From positions 62,001 to 126,000 of the forward strand of contig NZ_JAGSYG010000001.1 of the NCBI RefSeq assembly GCF_025685655.1: DNA of 64,000 nucleotides, given 5' to 3'. Shown here in pieces: positions 51,261 through 59,358 of the stretch. The position numbers and the translations under genes were made by a program. Origin of the DNA: Acidicapsa ligni (lineage in GTDB: Bacteria; Acidobacteriota; Terriglobia; Terriglobales; Acidobacteriaceae). Below the pieces are notes generated by a model. That model searched no databases. It saw nothing but the letters and a program-made list of their open reading frames with translations, and was not told the origin of the DNA. Each line of letters starts with the position of its first letter. The stretch's first letter is position 1.

Positions 51261-53816
51261 TTACAACTTCACGGAACCCAGGTAAGGATCGCTGACACTT
51301 TCCCTGCCTGTCTCAATATGACCCGCGTAGCGATAATCAAGAGCAGCTTCCTCTTTTACGTGAATGCGCAAGTCGTACCAGTTGGAGCTTGAGGCCAAAT
51401 TGATCTCCAGCTTTGTATGGCCGGACGGGCTGCCGCCAGCATTCAGCTTGATCAAACGCTGCTTGCTTCCGTAAGCCATATCGTCGACCACAATGGTAAG
51501 CGGATGCTCTGAATCATTGGCGAGTTGAAGTTCGAGATTGCCCGTTGCAGCTCCTGCAACGAACACGGGTTGGAGTTGAACTTTCAGCATGGGAGCACTG
51601 GCCGTTCCTCTGAATTCGCGGAAGAAGCCATTCGGACCAGACACGCAAAGGTGATAGGCCTCATCTTCGAAGTCCTCCAGCTTCCACTGCCCCAGAATGC
51701 GATCACCGGCGGAAACTGCATAGTCCCACGCACGGCCAGTCTCGAATTTAGAAGAAGATCCATCCTGAGCCCGAACTCGTCCACTTGTATAAACCCGAAA
51801 CGGCGCGCCTGCGGATCGCTCACCGAACATGGTGCGGCCTGCAGAAAATTGAATATCGAACGTCTTTCGATCGGCATTCAACGATCCCTCGGCCCCGAGT
51901 TCATAGGGCAACGCACACATAGGCCGCACGCCATGTTCCTGATGCGGAAGCATGTGGCTGGAGCGAGGATTGGATCGCACCTCCGCGATTTCATCCGCAT
52001 TCAGCTTCTTGAAGTTATTGGGAACCGGCTTGAATTTCGCCTTGTAGATCGACGCAAAAAAAGGATCACGCTGCACAGAAGAAGGCATAGCGGTCTCCTT
52101 CGGTGCGTGTGCTCGGAAGGCCGATGTCAAATCACCGCAGACCGTGCGCCGCCATGCGCTAATGTTGTTCTCGCGAATCGCAAGACCGTTCCGATGACTC
52201 ACGAACTTCTCTAGAAATTGCAGGATGGACGTGTGATCGAAGGTTTGCGAACAAACATAACCGCCCCTGCTCCAGGGCGATGCAATGACCAACGGAACGC
52301 GGAAGCCCAGCCCGATAGGACCAGGACGCCCTTTCCACGGCGGATATACCTCTCGGATTTCGTCTTCCTGCTTTTGAGGCACATATTCAACCGATGAATC
52401 GATTCCCGATGACACTTTACCCGTGTCCGCGCGCCCAGGCTGAGGCGGTACGAAGGGCGGCACATGATCAAAGTAACCATCATTTTCGTCATAGCAGAGG
52501 ATGAAGATGGTCTTCTTCCACACTTCAGGATCGTGCGTAAGAATATCCAGTGTTTCGGAGAGATACCACGCGCCGTACCAGGGCGAAGACGGATGATCTG
52601 AAAATCTCTCCGGCGGCACAATCCAGGAGACGGTCGGAAGCTTGCCCGCACGCACATCCTCGCGGAACTGATAGAGCACATCTCCCTTGGGAACCAGCAT
52701 CTCTCGTTCCGTCTCACCATCCTGAACCTTCATGCTGGTGAGTTCGCGATAATGGGGGTCGCCTTCGTTCGTGGTGAATGCCTTATTGTGGACATTCTTC
52801 GCATGCTCGGGCAGGCTGTCGAAGGCTTCGTCTGTGCAGGTCTTGAGTTCATGTTGAACCTGTGCCAGTTCGCTCTGCAAAGATTGCATCTTCTTTGTGT
52901 CGGCATCGGAGAGAGGCTGCGGCTGGCTCTGCAATTGTTTCTGCTCGACGGCGATCGAAGCTTCTCTTGCCACCAGGTAGCGTCGGCGCGTACGGGAAAA
53001 GCGCACCCGATAGTTCACGAAATATTCAAGAGTGTTATCGTCGAAATTCGATAACCAGGCGTCTTCATCCTCGTTCAATCCCGTAGGCAGACTGATCTCA
53101 TTCTGATAGATACGCCACGATACTCCCGCCTCTTCCAGCCGTTCGGGGAATGTCTTCCAGTCCAGCTCAAGATCGTATCCCATGTCCTCATTCAAGACGT
53201 GCGCCTTGGAATCGATGGACTGCTCCGCGCGAACCGTTCCGGTCCAGAGATGAAGCCGGTTCGGCTCTGTCGCAGTGAGGGATGAGCAGAAGTTCTGATC
53301 GCAGATGGTGAATGCATCCGCCAGAGAGTAATAAAACGGAATATCTTCGCGCGTGTAATAGCCGAGCGTGAGAGGCATGTGGGCATACTCTTTATGGCTG
53401 CAAGCCTTGGCATCAATCCAGCCATCGTGCTTGCCATCGTTGCGAGCATCCGCCTGGTCTACCCATCCGTGTGGGAGCGAGCCCATCCATGTTGCCTTTG
53501 AGTTCTTGATGTCCAAACGAAAGGGCGCAAACGTCTCACCGGCCGCGCTGCTCTGCAGCCATACCGGGTTGCCGTTCGGCAAGGTCATCGCGCGGGGATC
53601 GTCAAAACCACGGACACCACGCAGCGTTCCGAATGTGTGATCGAAAGAGCGATTTTCCTGCATGAGAATCACCACATGCTCGGCATCGAGATAAGAACTT
53701 CCGGGCGCAGGATCAATAGCAAAGGCTTTCTGGATTGAAGCGGGAAACGTGCCGCTGACAGTACCACCAGCCGCAAGCATCGCAGCGGCTTTCAGAAAAT
53801 CGCGTCGTGAATTCAT
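51261..53816 (-). CDS. Tat-exported phospholipase C (phosphocholine-preferring/non-haemolytic PLC family)
   Basis: An 851-residue exported phosphoesterase. The Tat signal is at residues 3-8 (SRRDFL) with a hydrophobic run and a cut site near residue 33. The catalytic domain shows MQENRSFDHTFGTLRGVRGF, PHGWVDQADARNDGKHDGW, CSSLTATEPNRLHLWTG, FILCYDENDGYFDHVPPF and SQTFDHTSILQFLEKF, which carry the metal and nucleophile residues of this family. Two C-terminal DUF756-like beta domains follow (after about residue 640). Such enzymes release phosphorylated head groups from phosphatidylcholine, phosphatidylethanolamine or sphingolipids. It is 131 bases downstream of the PLP-enzyme gene on the same strand with no strong terminator between, so co-expression is likely. 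Confidence 0.88.
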   Translation of the reverse strand: MNSRRDFLKAAAMLAAGGTVSGTFPASIQKAFAIDPAPGSSYLDAEHVVILMQENRSFDHTFGTLRGVRGFDDPRAMTLPNGNPVWLQSSAAGETFAPFRLDIKNSKATWMGSLPHGWVDQADARNDGKHDGWIDAKACSHKEYAHMPLTLGYYTREDIPFYYSLADAFTICDQNFCSSLTATEPNRLHLWTGTVRAEQSIDSKAHVLNEDMGYDLELDWKTFPERLEEAGVSWRIYQNEISLPTGLNEDEDAWLSNFDDNTLEYFVNYRVRFSRTRRRYLVAREASIAVEQKQLQSQPQPLSDADTKKMQSLQSELAQVQHELKTCTDEAFDSLPEHAKNVHNKAFTTNEGDPHYRELTSMKVQDGETEREMLVPKGDVLYQFREDVRAGKLPTVSWIVPPERFSDHPSSPWYGAWYLSETLDILTHDPEVWKKTIFILCYDENDGYFDHVPPFVPPQPGRADTGKVSSGIDSSVEYVPQKQEDEIREVYPPWKGRPGPIGLGFRVPLVIASPWSRGGYVCSQTFDHTSILQFLEKFVSHRNGLAIRENNISAWRRTVCGDLTSAFRAHAPKETAMPSSVQRDPFFASIYKAKFKPVPNNFKKLNADEIAEVRSNPRSSHMLPHQEHGVRPMCALPYELGAEGSLNADRKTFDIQFSAGRTMFGERSAGAPFRVYTSGRVRAQDGSSSKFETGRAWDYAVSAGDRILGQWKLEDFEDEAYHLCVSGPNGFFREFRGTASAPMLKVQLQPVFVAGAATGNLELQLANDSEHPLTIVVDDMAYGSKQRLIKLNAGGSPSGHTKLEINLASSSNWYDLRIHVKEEAALDYRYAGHIETGRESVSDPYLGSVKL

Positions 53817-53947
53817 ATAGCCTCTCTGGGAAGTGATTCTCTTTGTGTTGAAACAGCCAGATCGGAGCAGGCTGTCACGAATGCGTGAAGTCTTCGGATC
53901 TCAGTTCAGATCTAACGTCGCATGATCTTCTGTACGTGTTTCCACCG

Positions 53948-55300
53948 TCACAGCTCGGAAAAACAACCATCGAGGATCGTAACCGCATCGGTCAGGTGTT
54001 GCTCATCGATGGTCAAAGGCGGCGTCAACGCAAGGATCGAACCCATCGTTACCTTGAAGCTGAGCCCCTTGCCTAACGCGGAATACATGATCCGCTCTGC
54101 CTCGTGCTCTGCAGGTGAGCCATCATCGCGACGAAGCACAACGGCTACGAGCAGCCCAAGTCCGCGAACCTCCTTGATCAAGCGATGCCGGGTCTGCAGC
54201 TCTTTGAGTTGATCGACAAACTTTGCGCCGAGAGTTCGTGAACGCTCCACCAATCCCTCCGACTCAATGACTTCAATCGTTGCAAGAGCAGCGGCACATG
54301 CGACTGGATTCTTCTCGTGCGTGAAGTGTCCAAGAGCGCGGTCCTGGCCGATGTCGAGGTCTTCGCGTGCGAGCAATGCCGCTATAGGGAACGATCCGCC
54401 GCCCAGGCCCTTGCCAATCACCAGCATGTCCGGAACAATGCCGTATTGCTCGCATGTGAACATCGATCCGGTTCGGCCCAGGCCATTCGGTATCTCATCG
54501 AGAATCAAGAGCGCGCCGTGACGATCGCAGATTGAGCGAAGCTTGCGCCAGTAATCCTGCGGCGGCACGATTCCCGTACTTCGAACCGTTTCTGCCACAA
54601 CAGCCGCAACATCTCCCTCTTTACGCAGAATGTATTCGACATAGTCAGCACATTGCAGGCTGCATTGTCGTCCGCACCGAAAGGGGCAGGAGTCCGGATC
54701 GGGTGGAGGAGCATGCTCGGACCCTGGCAACAGCGGCCCGATGTTGTTTCGAAACAAAGCCTCGCCGCCGATAGAGATCGTATCCAGCGTCGCCCCATGA
54801 AAGGAGTCCCACATGGACACCGTCTTGAAGCGGCCCGTGGCCATGCGCGCCAGCTTGATAGCCATAGAGATGGCCTCTGCTCCGCCGGGTGCGAAGAGAC
54901 ATTTGTTCAATGTGCCCGGAGAAAGTTCAGCCAGCTTTCGTGCGAGCCCAACAGCATATTTGTTGGTGTAGCGGCGCGTGCAAAAGGGTAGCTGTTCCAG
55001 TGCCTCATAGATTGCGGCCTTCACCCTGGGATGGCCGAAACCCACCTGGTGCACATTGTTTCCATGAAAATCCAGGTAGCGGCGACCCTGCATATCGATC
55101 AGGAAACTTCCCTCGCATCCGCTCAGAGCGTTCAGACATGGAGAAGAGAGAGATTGATGGAGAAAATACCGGGCGTCCTCTTCAAGCAAGGCAACAGTCT
55201 GCTCGTCGAGATGCTCCTGTTGCCAATCCGTCCGCGCCGATGAGAGATTCACATCTCCCTCTGACTGCGCCACCCTGTTTTGCGTATCTTCCTCTTTCAT
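53948..55300 (-). CDS. Class III PLP enzyme, candidate (R)-1-hydroxy-2-aminoethylphosphonate ammonia-lyase
   Basis: A 450-residue fold-type I PLP enzyme of the class III aminotransferase family. PLP-binding features are the aspartate in ILDEIPNGLGRTG (Asp268) and the Schiff-base lysine in VIGKGLGGGSFPI (Lys297). Between them and the N-terminal domain lies an unusual row of four cysteines at residues 205, 209, 213 and 217 (C-x3-C-x3-C-x3-C). Context with phnX and a TIGR03364 oxidase suggests PbfA, which eliminates ammonia from 1-hydroxy-2-aminoethylphosphonate to give phosphonoacetaldehyde. The alternative is an ordinary omega-transaminase acting on 2-aminoethylphosphonate. The ATG at 55300 has GAGG six bases upstream; a GTG two codons earlier is possible. 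It starts 22 bases after the transporter gene. Confidence 0.62.
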   Translation of the reverse strand: MKEEDTQNRVAQSEGDVNLSSARTDWQQEHLDEQTVALLEEDARYFLHQSLSSPCLNALSGCEGSFLIDMQGRRYLDFHGNNVHQVGFGHPRVKAAIYEALEQLPFCTRRYTNKYAVGLARKLAELSPGTLNKCLFAPGGAEAISMAIKLARMATGRFKTVSMWDSFHGATLDTISIGGEALFRNNIGPLLPGSEHAPPPDPDSCPFRCGRQCSLQCADYVEYILRKEGDVAAVVAETVRSTGIVPPQDYWRKLRSICDRHGALLILDEIPNGLGRTGSMFTCEQYGIVPDMLVIGKGLGGGSFPIAALLAREDLDIGQDRALGHFTHEKNPVACAAALATIEVIESEGLVERSRTLGAKFVDQLKELQTRHRLIKEVRGLGLLVAVVLRRDDGSPAEHEAERIMYSALGKGLSFKVTMGSILALTPPLTIDEQHLTDAVTILDGCFSEL

Positions 55301-55322
55301 CTTCACCCTCGTCTGGTCACGA

Positions 55323-56612
55323 TCAAGAGACCGGCTGCATTACTTCATCATCGAATTGAGCTTGCTTCTGAACCGGAGGTTTCAGATTCCACATCGGGGT
55401 TAGGATAGCGCCAGCCAGGAAGGCGGCAACGGCAAAGATCATGAAGAGATGATTCCAGCCATACCGCGTACTGATGTAAACGACCAGATAAGGAGAAAAG
55501 AGCGCACCCAGGTGCCCGATGCCATCGACTATTCCCGCTGCGGACGCAGCAGCTTTCTCTCCACCGATATCCTGCGCGGCTGCTCCTGAAAGGAGCGTAT
55601 CTGGCCCATAGGAAAGGATGCCCGCAAGGATGACGACAATCGCAGTGCCCACTTTCCCGTAGGTTGCAAACAGCGGATAAGCAAGCATTACAACAGCAAG
55701 CCCGAACAACATGACCACCGATACCGGGGCGCGCCGGGATTGCACGAGACGATCGGAGATGTAGCCTGCCGCGACAGCGCCCACAATGCCAACCAACTCA
55801 TAGAGAGATGAAACATATCCCGCGGTCGGGAGCGAATATCTGAGCTGGTCCACCATATAGAAAGGTAGCCAGAACATCAGCGCGTACCGGCACATCTCCA
55901 AAAAGAAGTAGGAGATGCTGACCACCCACAATTGGGGCTTCGCAAGCAGCTCTTTCAACTCGCGTCCGCCGGAACGAGTTGCCGGGACTGCCAACTCGTC
56001 CTGCTCGGCCGCACTGGGCAGACCGGCCTCCTTCGGGCTTTCGTCCACTCCAAAGAAGAAGAGAACAGCGACAGCAAGCACGATCAGCGAAGGAAAGACG
56101 AAGCCTCGGCGCCATCCCAGGCCGGGGAGAAGCATATGCTGCGCGACTGCCCAGGTCGCGAATACGGTTGCCAGAAATCCGCCGAGGACATAGTTGGTCC
56201 CCCACCACGCCATGACCACCCCGCGGTTCCGGCTACCGAACCAACTGGCCATGATCTTTACCAGGCCCGACCAGCCCGTCGACTGCCCTACGCCATTCAG
56301 GCACGCGAAGACGAGAAGCCAGATCAACGACGCTCGCACGCCCATCAGCAGGTTGCTGCCGGCAACAAGCAGCAGGCCAAATCCGACAACACGTTTCGGT
56401 CCGATGCGGTCGGAAAGGAATCCGAACCCGAATTGACCGACCGCATAAAAGAAGCTGTACCCCGCGATAATATTCGCGAGGTCGATGCTGCTCAGACCTG
56501 ACACACCATGAAGCAGCGGTAGTACGATGCTGATATTTTTCCGGCAAAAATAAAACCCTGCGTAAGTGATCCAGGTAAGCAGAAAAATCTTGTGGCGGGC
56601 AGTAAGACGCAT
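55323..56612 (-). CDS. Organophosphate:anion-type MFS transporter (GlpT-like), candidate aminophosphonate importer
   Basis: A 429-residue, 12-helix MFS protein of the OPA family that includes GlpT and UhpT. The first helix reads ITYAGFYFCRKNISIVLP, matching the family's arginine-bearing YYFxRKN motif that contacts phosphate; other features are GFLSDRIGPKRVVG and NGVGQSTGWSGLVKIMASWFG. The start is ATG 56612 with GGAG five bases upstream, not the earlier in-frame TTG. It heads the minus-strand series transporter, PLP enzyme, phospholipase C. GlpT-like carriers for 2-aminoethylphosphonate (AepP) have been described as far as I recall, which fits. Confidence 0.8.
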   Translation of the reverse strand: MRLTARHKIFLLTWITYAGFYFCRKNISIVLPLLHGVSGLSSIDLANIIAGYSFFYAVGQFGFGFLSDRIGPKRVVGFGLLLVAGSNLLMGVRASLIWLLVFACLNGVGQSTGWSGLVKIMASWFGSRNRGVVMAWWGTNYVLGGFLATVFATWAVAQHMLLPGLGWRRGFVFPSLIVLAVAVLFFFGVDESPKEAGLPSAAEQDELAVPATRSGGRELKELLAKPQLWVVSISYFFLEMCRYALMFWLPFYMVDQLRYSLPTAGYVSSLYELVGIVGAVAAGYISDRLVQSRRAPVSVVMLFGLAVVMLAYPLFATYGKVGTAIVVILAGILSYGPDTLLSGAAAQDIGGEKAAASAAGIVDGIGHLGALFSPYLVVYISTRYGWNHLFMIFAVAAFLAGAILTPMWNLKPPVQKQAQFDDEVMQPVS

Positions 56613-56950
56613 CAAAACTCCGACTTCACTCCATTGAACTCGAAACAAACAACATAGAGCCGGCGCAGGGCTGGCGAAAACTTCAATCGACAGCTTGCCT
56701 CACGTCCGATGCTGTTACCTGCACAAGGGCCTGGCTCATCTGCAGGTCTCGTCAAACAGGCACTTTAGCCCCGCGTATACCGTTCTGTTGCTTATGTTGT
56801 CAGGTACATGCAAATGGCGAAACGTTCAGTATGGTTAGGCCGATCAGACTGCCCGTTATCTAACGCCTTATCGTCCCAATGAGCCTCTATGTCAACGTCC
56901 TGTAATCTGCACGGAATATCATCATGCTTTGAGATTGCCCTGCCAGAGCC
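56613..56950. other. Divergent regulatory region of the aminophosphonate locus, with an inverted repeat
   Basis: About 340 bases between two divergent gene sets. It includes 7-base arms ACCTGCA (56717-56723) and TGCAGGT (56741-56747), 24 bases centre to centre, a spacing close to two helical turns. This could be a binding site for a dimeric regulator such as the one encoded just to the right. I see no certain -35/-10 pair. Confidence 0.4.
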
Positions 56951-58075
56951 ATGTCCATCACTGAAGAGATTCAACCTGCCGAATTTGAACGCTACGCCAC
57001 GCAACTGGGTGACGAGCTTGAGATTGTATGTAAAAGTTCGGCGTTTCGCACCAGTCCAAAGAGTTGTGAGTTTTTGCGGCATATCGTGCATCACACGCTC
57101 CACGACGATACCGCGCAGCTCAAAGAGCGGCTTATAGGAATATTGCTCCTGGGGCGTGAAACTGCTTATGACACGGGGACCGACGCCGGGGTTCGCGTTC
57201 GTGCCAACGACGTTCGGAAGCGTCTCGTCGCATATTGTAAGACGCTCGACGCGGATCGGCGCTTTCTCTTTGAGCTTCCGACCGGCTCGTATGTTCCGCG
57301 GTTCTTCCGGTTGATTCCATCCGCCGATCCAGCATTGGAAGAGAATGAGCAGGATGTTCTGCTGCCTCTCCATCTGGAAAGTGGGCCTCCGCTCTCATTG
57401 CAGTGGGTCGCTGCCCCCACCCTGATTGCTTTATTTCTCTGTATCGTCTGCCTTCGCTGGCAGATTGCAGAAGAGCATCCGTTTACCAGCTTCTGGCAGA
57501 AGGTATTTCAGGATCACCAGGTTTCTTTTTACCTTTCCCCTCTGAAAACGGAACGCGGAGAGGATCTCGTTGCCATGCGAGAGCTGAAAGCCGCCGACCC
57601 GCTCTTAGATCTTGCGGCCAAGTTTGATGCCAGATTACTTCTCACCAGCAACGTCACCACCAACGCCACAGCCAGCATGCTCATATCCATTGGACCGATC
57701 GCATCGGCGCTAACCTCGTCGAGCGCTGCCGCGATCAGCGGTCATCGGCTAACCGTAGAAGATACCCCGAATGGACGGAAAATCTTCGACCGCGGTACAT
57801 CTGGTTCCATGACGTCTCTTTCTGGCCAGGCCGCGCTGCTGACGATCTCCAATGGTGCTCAGCGTTCGATACAGATCGACGGAACAGATGCGAATGCAAT
57901 CGAGGCATTGGTCAAGGTGTTATGTGAGAAAGACACCTTTCCAGCCAGCCTTGCAGACAGCCTTCAGGATCGAACAATTACGCAGGTCGTCTTTCCCGTG
58001 TCCCCTCATGCGCAGACGATGATCTTCCACGAACCACTTCCGCTCACGCAAGGCGGGGAAGGGCAACTCAGATGA
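56951..58075 (+). CDS. Membrane-tethered winged-helix-like regulator, candidate sensor of the aminophosphonate locus
   Basis: A 374-residue protein. Residues about 25-120 match an N-terminal module common in Acidobacteria (FLRHIVHHTL … QLKERLIGILLLGRETAYDT … VRVRANDVRKRLVAYC … ELPTGSYVPRFF), which looks like a winged helix; DNA binding is an inference. A single membrane helix spans about 152-170, leaving a C-terminal domain of about 205 residues outside the membrane. That layout recalls ToxR/CadC one-component sensors, though the DNA-binding family is different. I recognise no fold in the outer domain. Its stop overlaps the start of the second OPA-type transporter gene by four bases (ATGA). 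Confidence 0.65.
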   Translation: MSITEEIQPAEFERYATQLGDELEIVCKSSAFRTSPKSCEFLRHIVHHTLHDDTAQLKERLIGILLLGRETAYDTGTDAGVRVRANDVRKRLVAYCKTLDADRRFLFELPTGSYVPRFFRLIPSADPALEENEQDVLLPLHLESGPPLSLQWVAAPTLIALFLCIVCLRWQIAEEHPFTSFWQKVFQDHQVSFYLSPLKTERGEDLVAMRELKAADPLLDLAAKFDARLLLTSNVTTNATASMLISIGPIASALTSSSAAAISGHRLTVEDTPNGRKIFDRGTSGSMTSLSGQAALLTISNGAQRSIQIDGTDANAIEALVKVLCEKDTFPASLADSLQDRTITQVVFPVSPHAQTMIFHEPLPLTQGGEGQLR

Positions 58076-59349
58076 GCATCAAATCGACGGCCATAGCTGG
58101 CTGGCGCGGGCGCATCTTCATGGCCGCGTGGATTCTGTATGCGGGGTATTACATCTGCCGCAAGGATGTCGGTGTTACCGCAGGGGATTCCATCTCTCCG
58201 CTGGCAGTCGGGCTCGCCTGCTTCGGGGCCACGTACGCAGTGGGTCAATTCGTCGGCGGTACGCTGGCGGATCGATTTGGCGCAAGATACACCGCCCTGG
58301 CTGGCGCTTGTATTTCTATCGTCTGCACGGTTCTGCTTTCCTGGCATTCCCAGGGAGATCTCGGCCTGTTACTGCAGATCGGTAACGGGTTCGGACAAGG
58401 ACTCGGCTGGCCCGCTCTGCTTAAACTCTTCGGCAGTTGGTTTCGGCGTGGCGAACGGGAACGCGTGCTTGGCTGGTGGAGTACCAGCTATATTCTGGGC
58501 GGAGTCCTGGCGACGTCGCTGACAATGTGGATGACTCTGCGGACCGAAGGTCTTGAGCATGAGAATTTCCGTCCCGCATTCCTCTTATCCGCCTCAATCC
58601 TTCTATGCGCAACCATCTTCTTTTATAAAATCACCGCGCATCTCCCACTCCTTCAACCGGCACGCGGCACATCTCCAGCAGATTCCACGTCGGACGCCCG
58701 TAACTCTTCCTGGCGTGCCGTTCTTACGAATCCCACGATACAGATCGTTTCCGGAATGTATCTGTTTCTGAAGATGACGCGTTATACGCTTCTGTTCTGG
58801 CTGCCGAACTACCTGATTTCGAACCTCGGCTACGGTGTCCATGCAGCCGAACATACGGCGGCTTACTTTGAACTCGTCGGCTTTTTCGGCCCGCTGGCAG
58901 TCGGCTATGCTGTCCCGCGCTGGTTCGGTGAGCGGCGCATGACACTCGGCGCCGGAATGCTCTTTTCGCTTGCATTCATCTGCCTTCTGCACCCGATGCT
59001 TACAGCCAGCGGCTTATTCGGCGTCGTTGTCTCCATCTCTCTGATGGGAATTCTCATTCACGGAGCAGACCTGCTGATGTCGGGCATCGTTGTGCTGGAT
59101 GCCGTACCGGAGCAATTGCACGGACGCGCCGTCGGCTTCGTCAACGGTGTCGGCTCGATCGGCCAGGCCCTGTCTCCTTTGCTGATTACTCTCTTTGTAT
59201 CCCGCCTTGGATGGTCACGGCTTTTCGATCTCTTCGTCCTCTTCGCTCTGATCGCCGCCACGATCTGCGCGTTTGGAGCAAGGCTTGAACACCCCCGTAC
59301 GTCGGCACTTAACCGTTCAGTGCTTGAGCCATCGGATCTGCCACTGTAG
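58072..59349 (+). CDS. Second organophosphate:anion-type MFS protein, coupled to the tethered regulator
   Basis: A 425-residue, 12-helix MFS protein of the OPA family. The first helix reads AWILYAGYYICRKDVGV, keeping the arginine of the family motif but with Lys-Asp in place of Lys-Asn; later segments are FGAT-type TYAVGQFVGGTLADRFGARYTALAG and GNGFGQGLGWPALLKLFGSWF. It is clearly related to, but diverged from, the carrier encoded at 55323. Translational coupling to the tethered regulator suggests a transporter or a UhpC-like transport sensor. The oxidase gene follows 9 bases later. Confidence 0.8.
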   Translation: MSIKSTAIAGWRGRIFMAAWILYAGYYICRKDVGVTAGDSISPLAVGLACFGATYAVGQFVGGTLADRFGARYTALAGACISIVCTVLLSWHSQGDLGLLLQIGNGFGQGLGWPALLKLFGSWFRRGERERVLGWWSTSYILGGVLATSLTMWMTLRTEGLEHENFRPAFLLSASILLCATIFFYKITAHLPLLQPARGTSPADSTSDARNSSWRAVLTNPTIQIVSGMYLFLKMTRYTLLFWLPNYLISNLGYGVHAAEHTAAYFELVGFFGPLAVGYAVPRWFGERRMTLGAGMLFSLAFICLLHPMLTASGLFGVVVSISLMGILIHGADLLMSGIVVLDAVPEQLHGRAVGFVNGVGSIGQALSPLLITLFVSRLGWSRLFDLFVLFALIAATICAFGARLEHPRTSALNRSVLEPSDLPL

Positions 59350-59358
59350 TCTGCAGAG

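Noticed and set aside
56792..57373. Minus-strand open frame of 193 codons overlapping the divergent promoter and regulator
   Set aside because: It covers the regulator's conserved N-terminal module on the other strand, and no ribosome binding site or family motif is seen.
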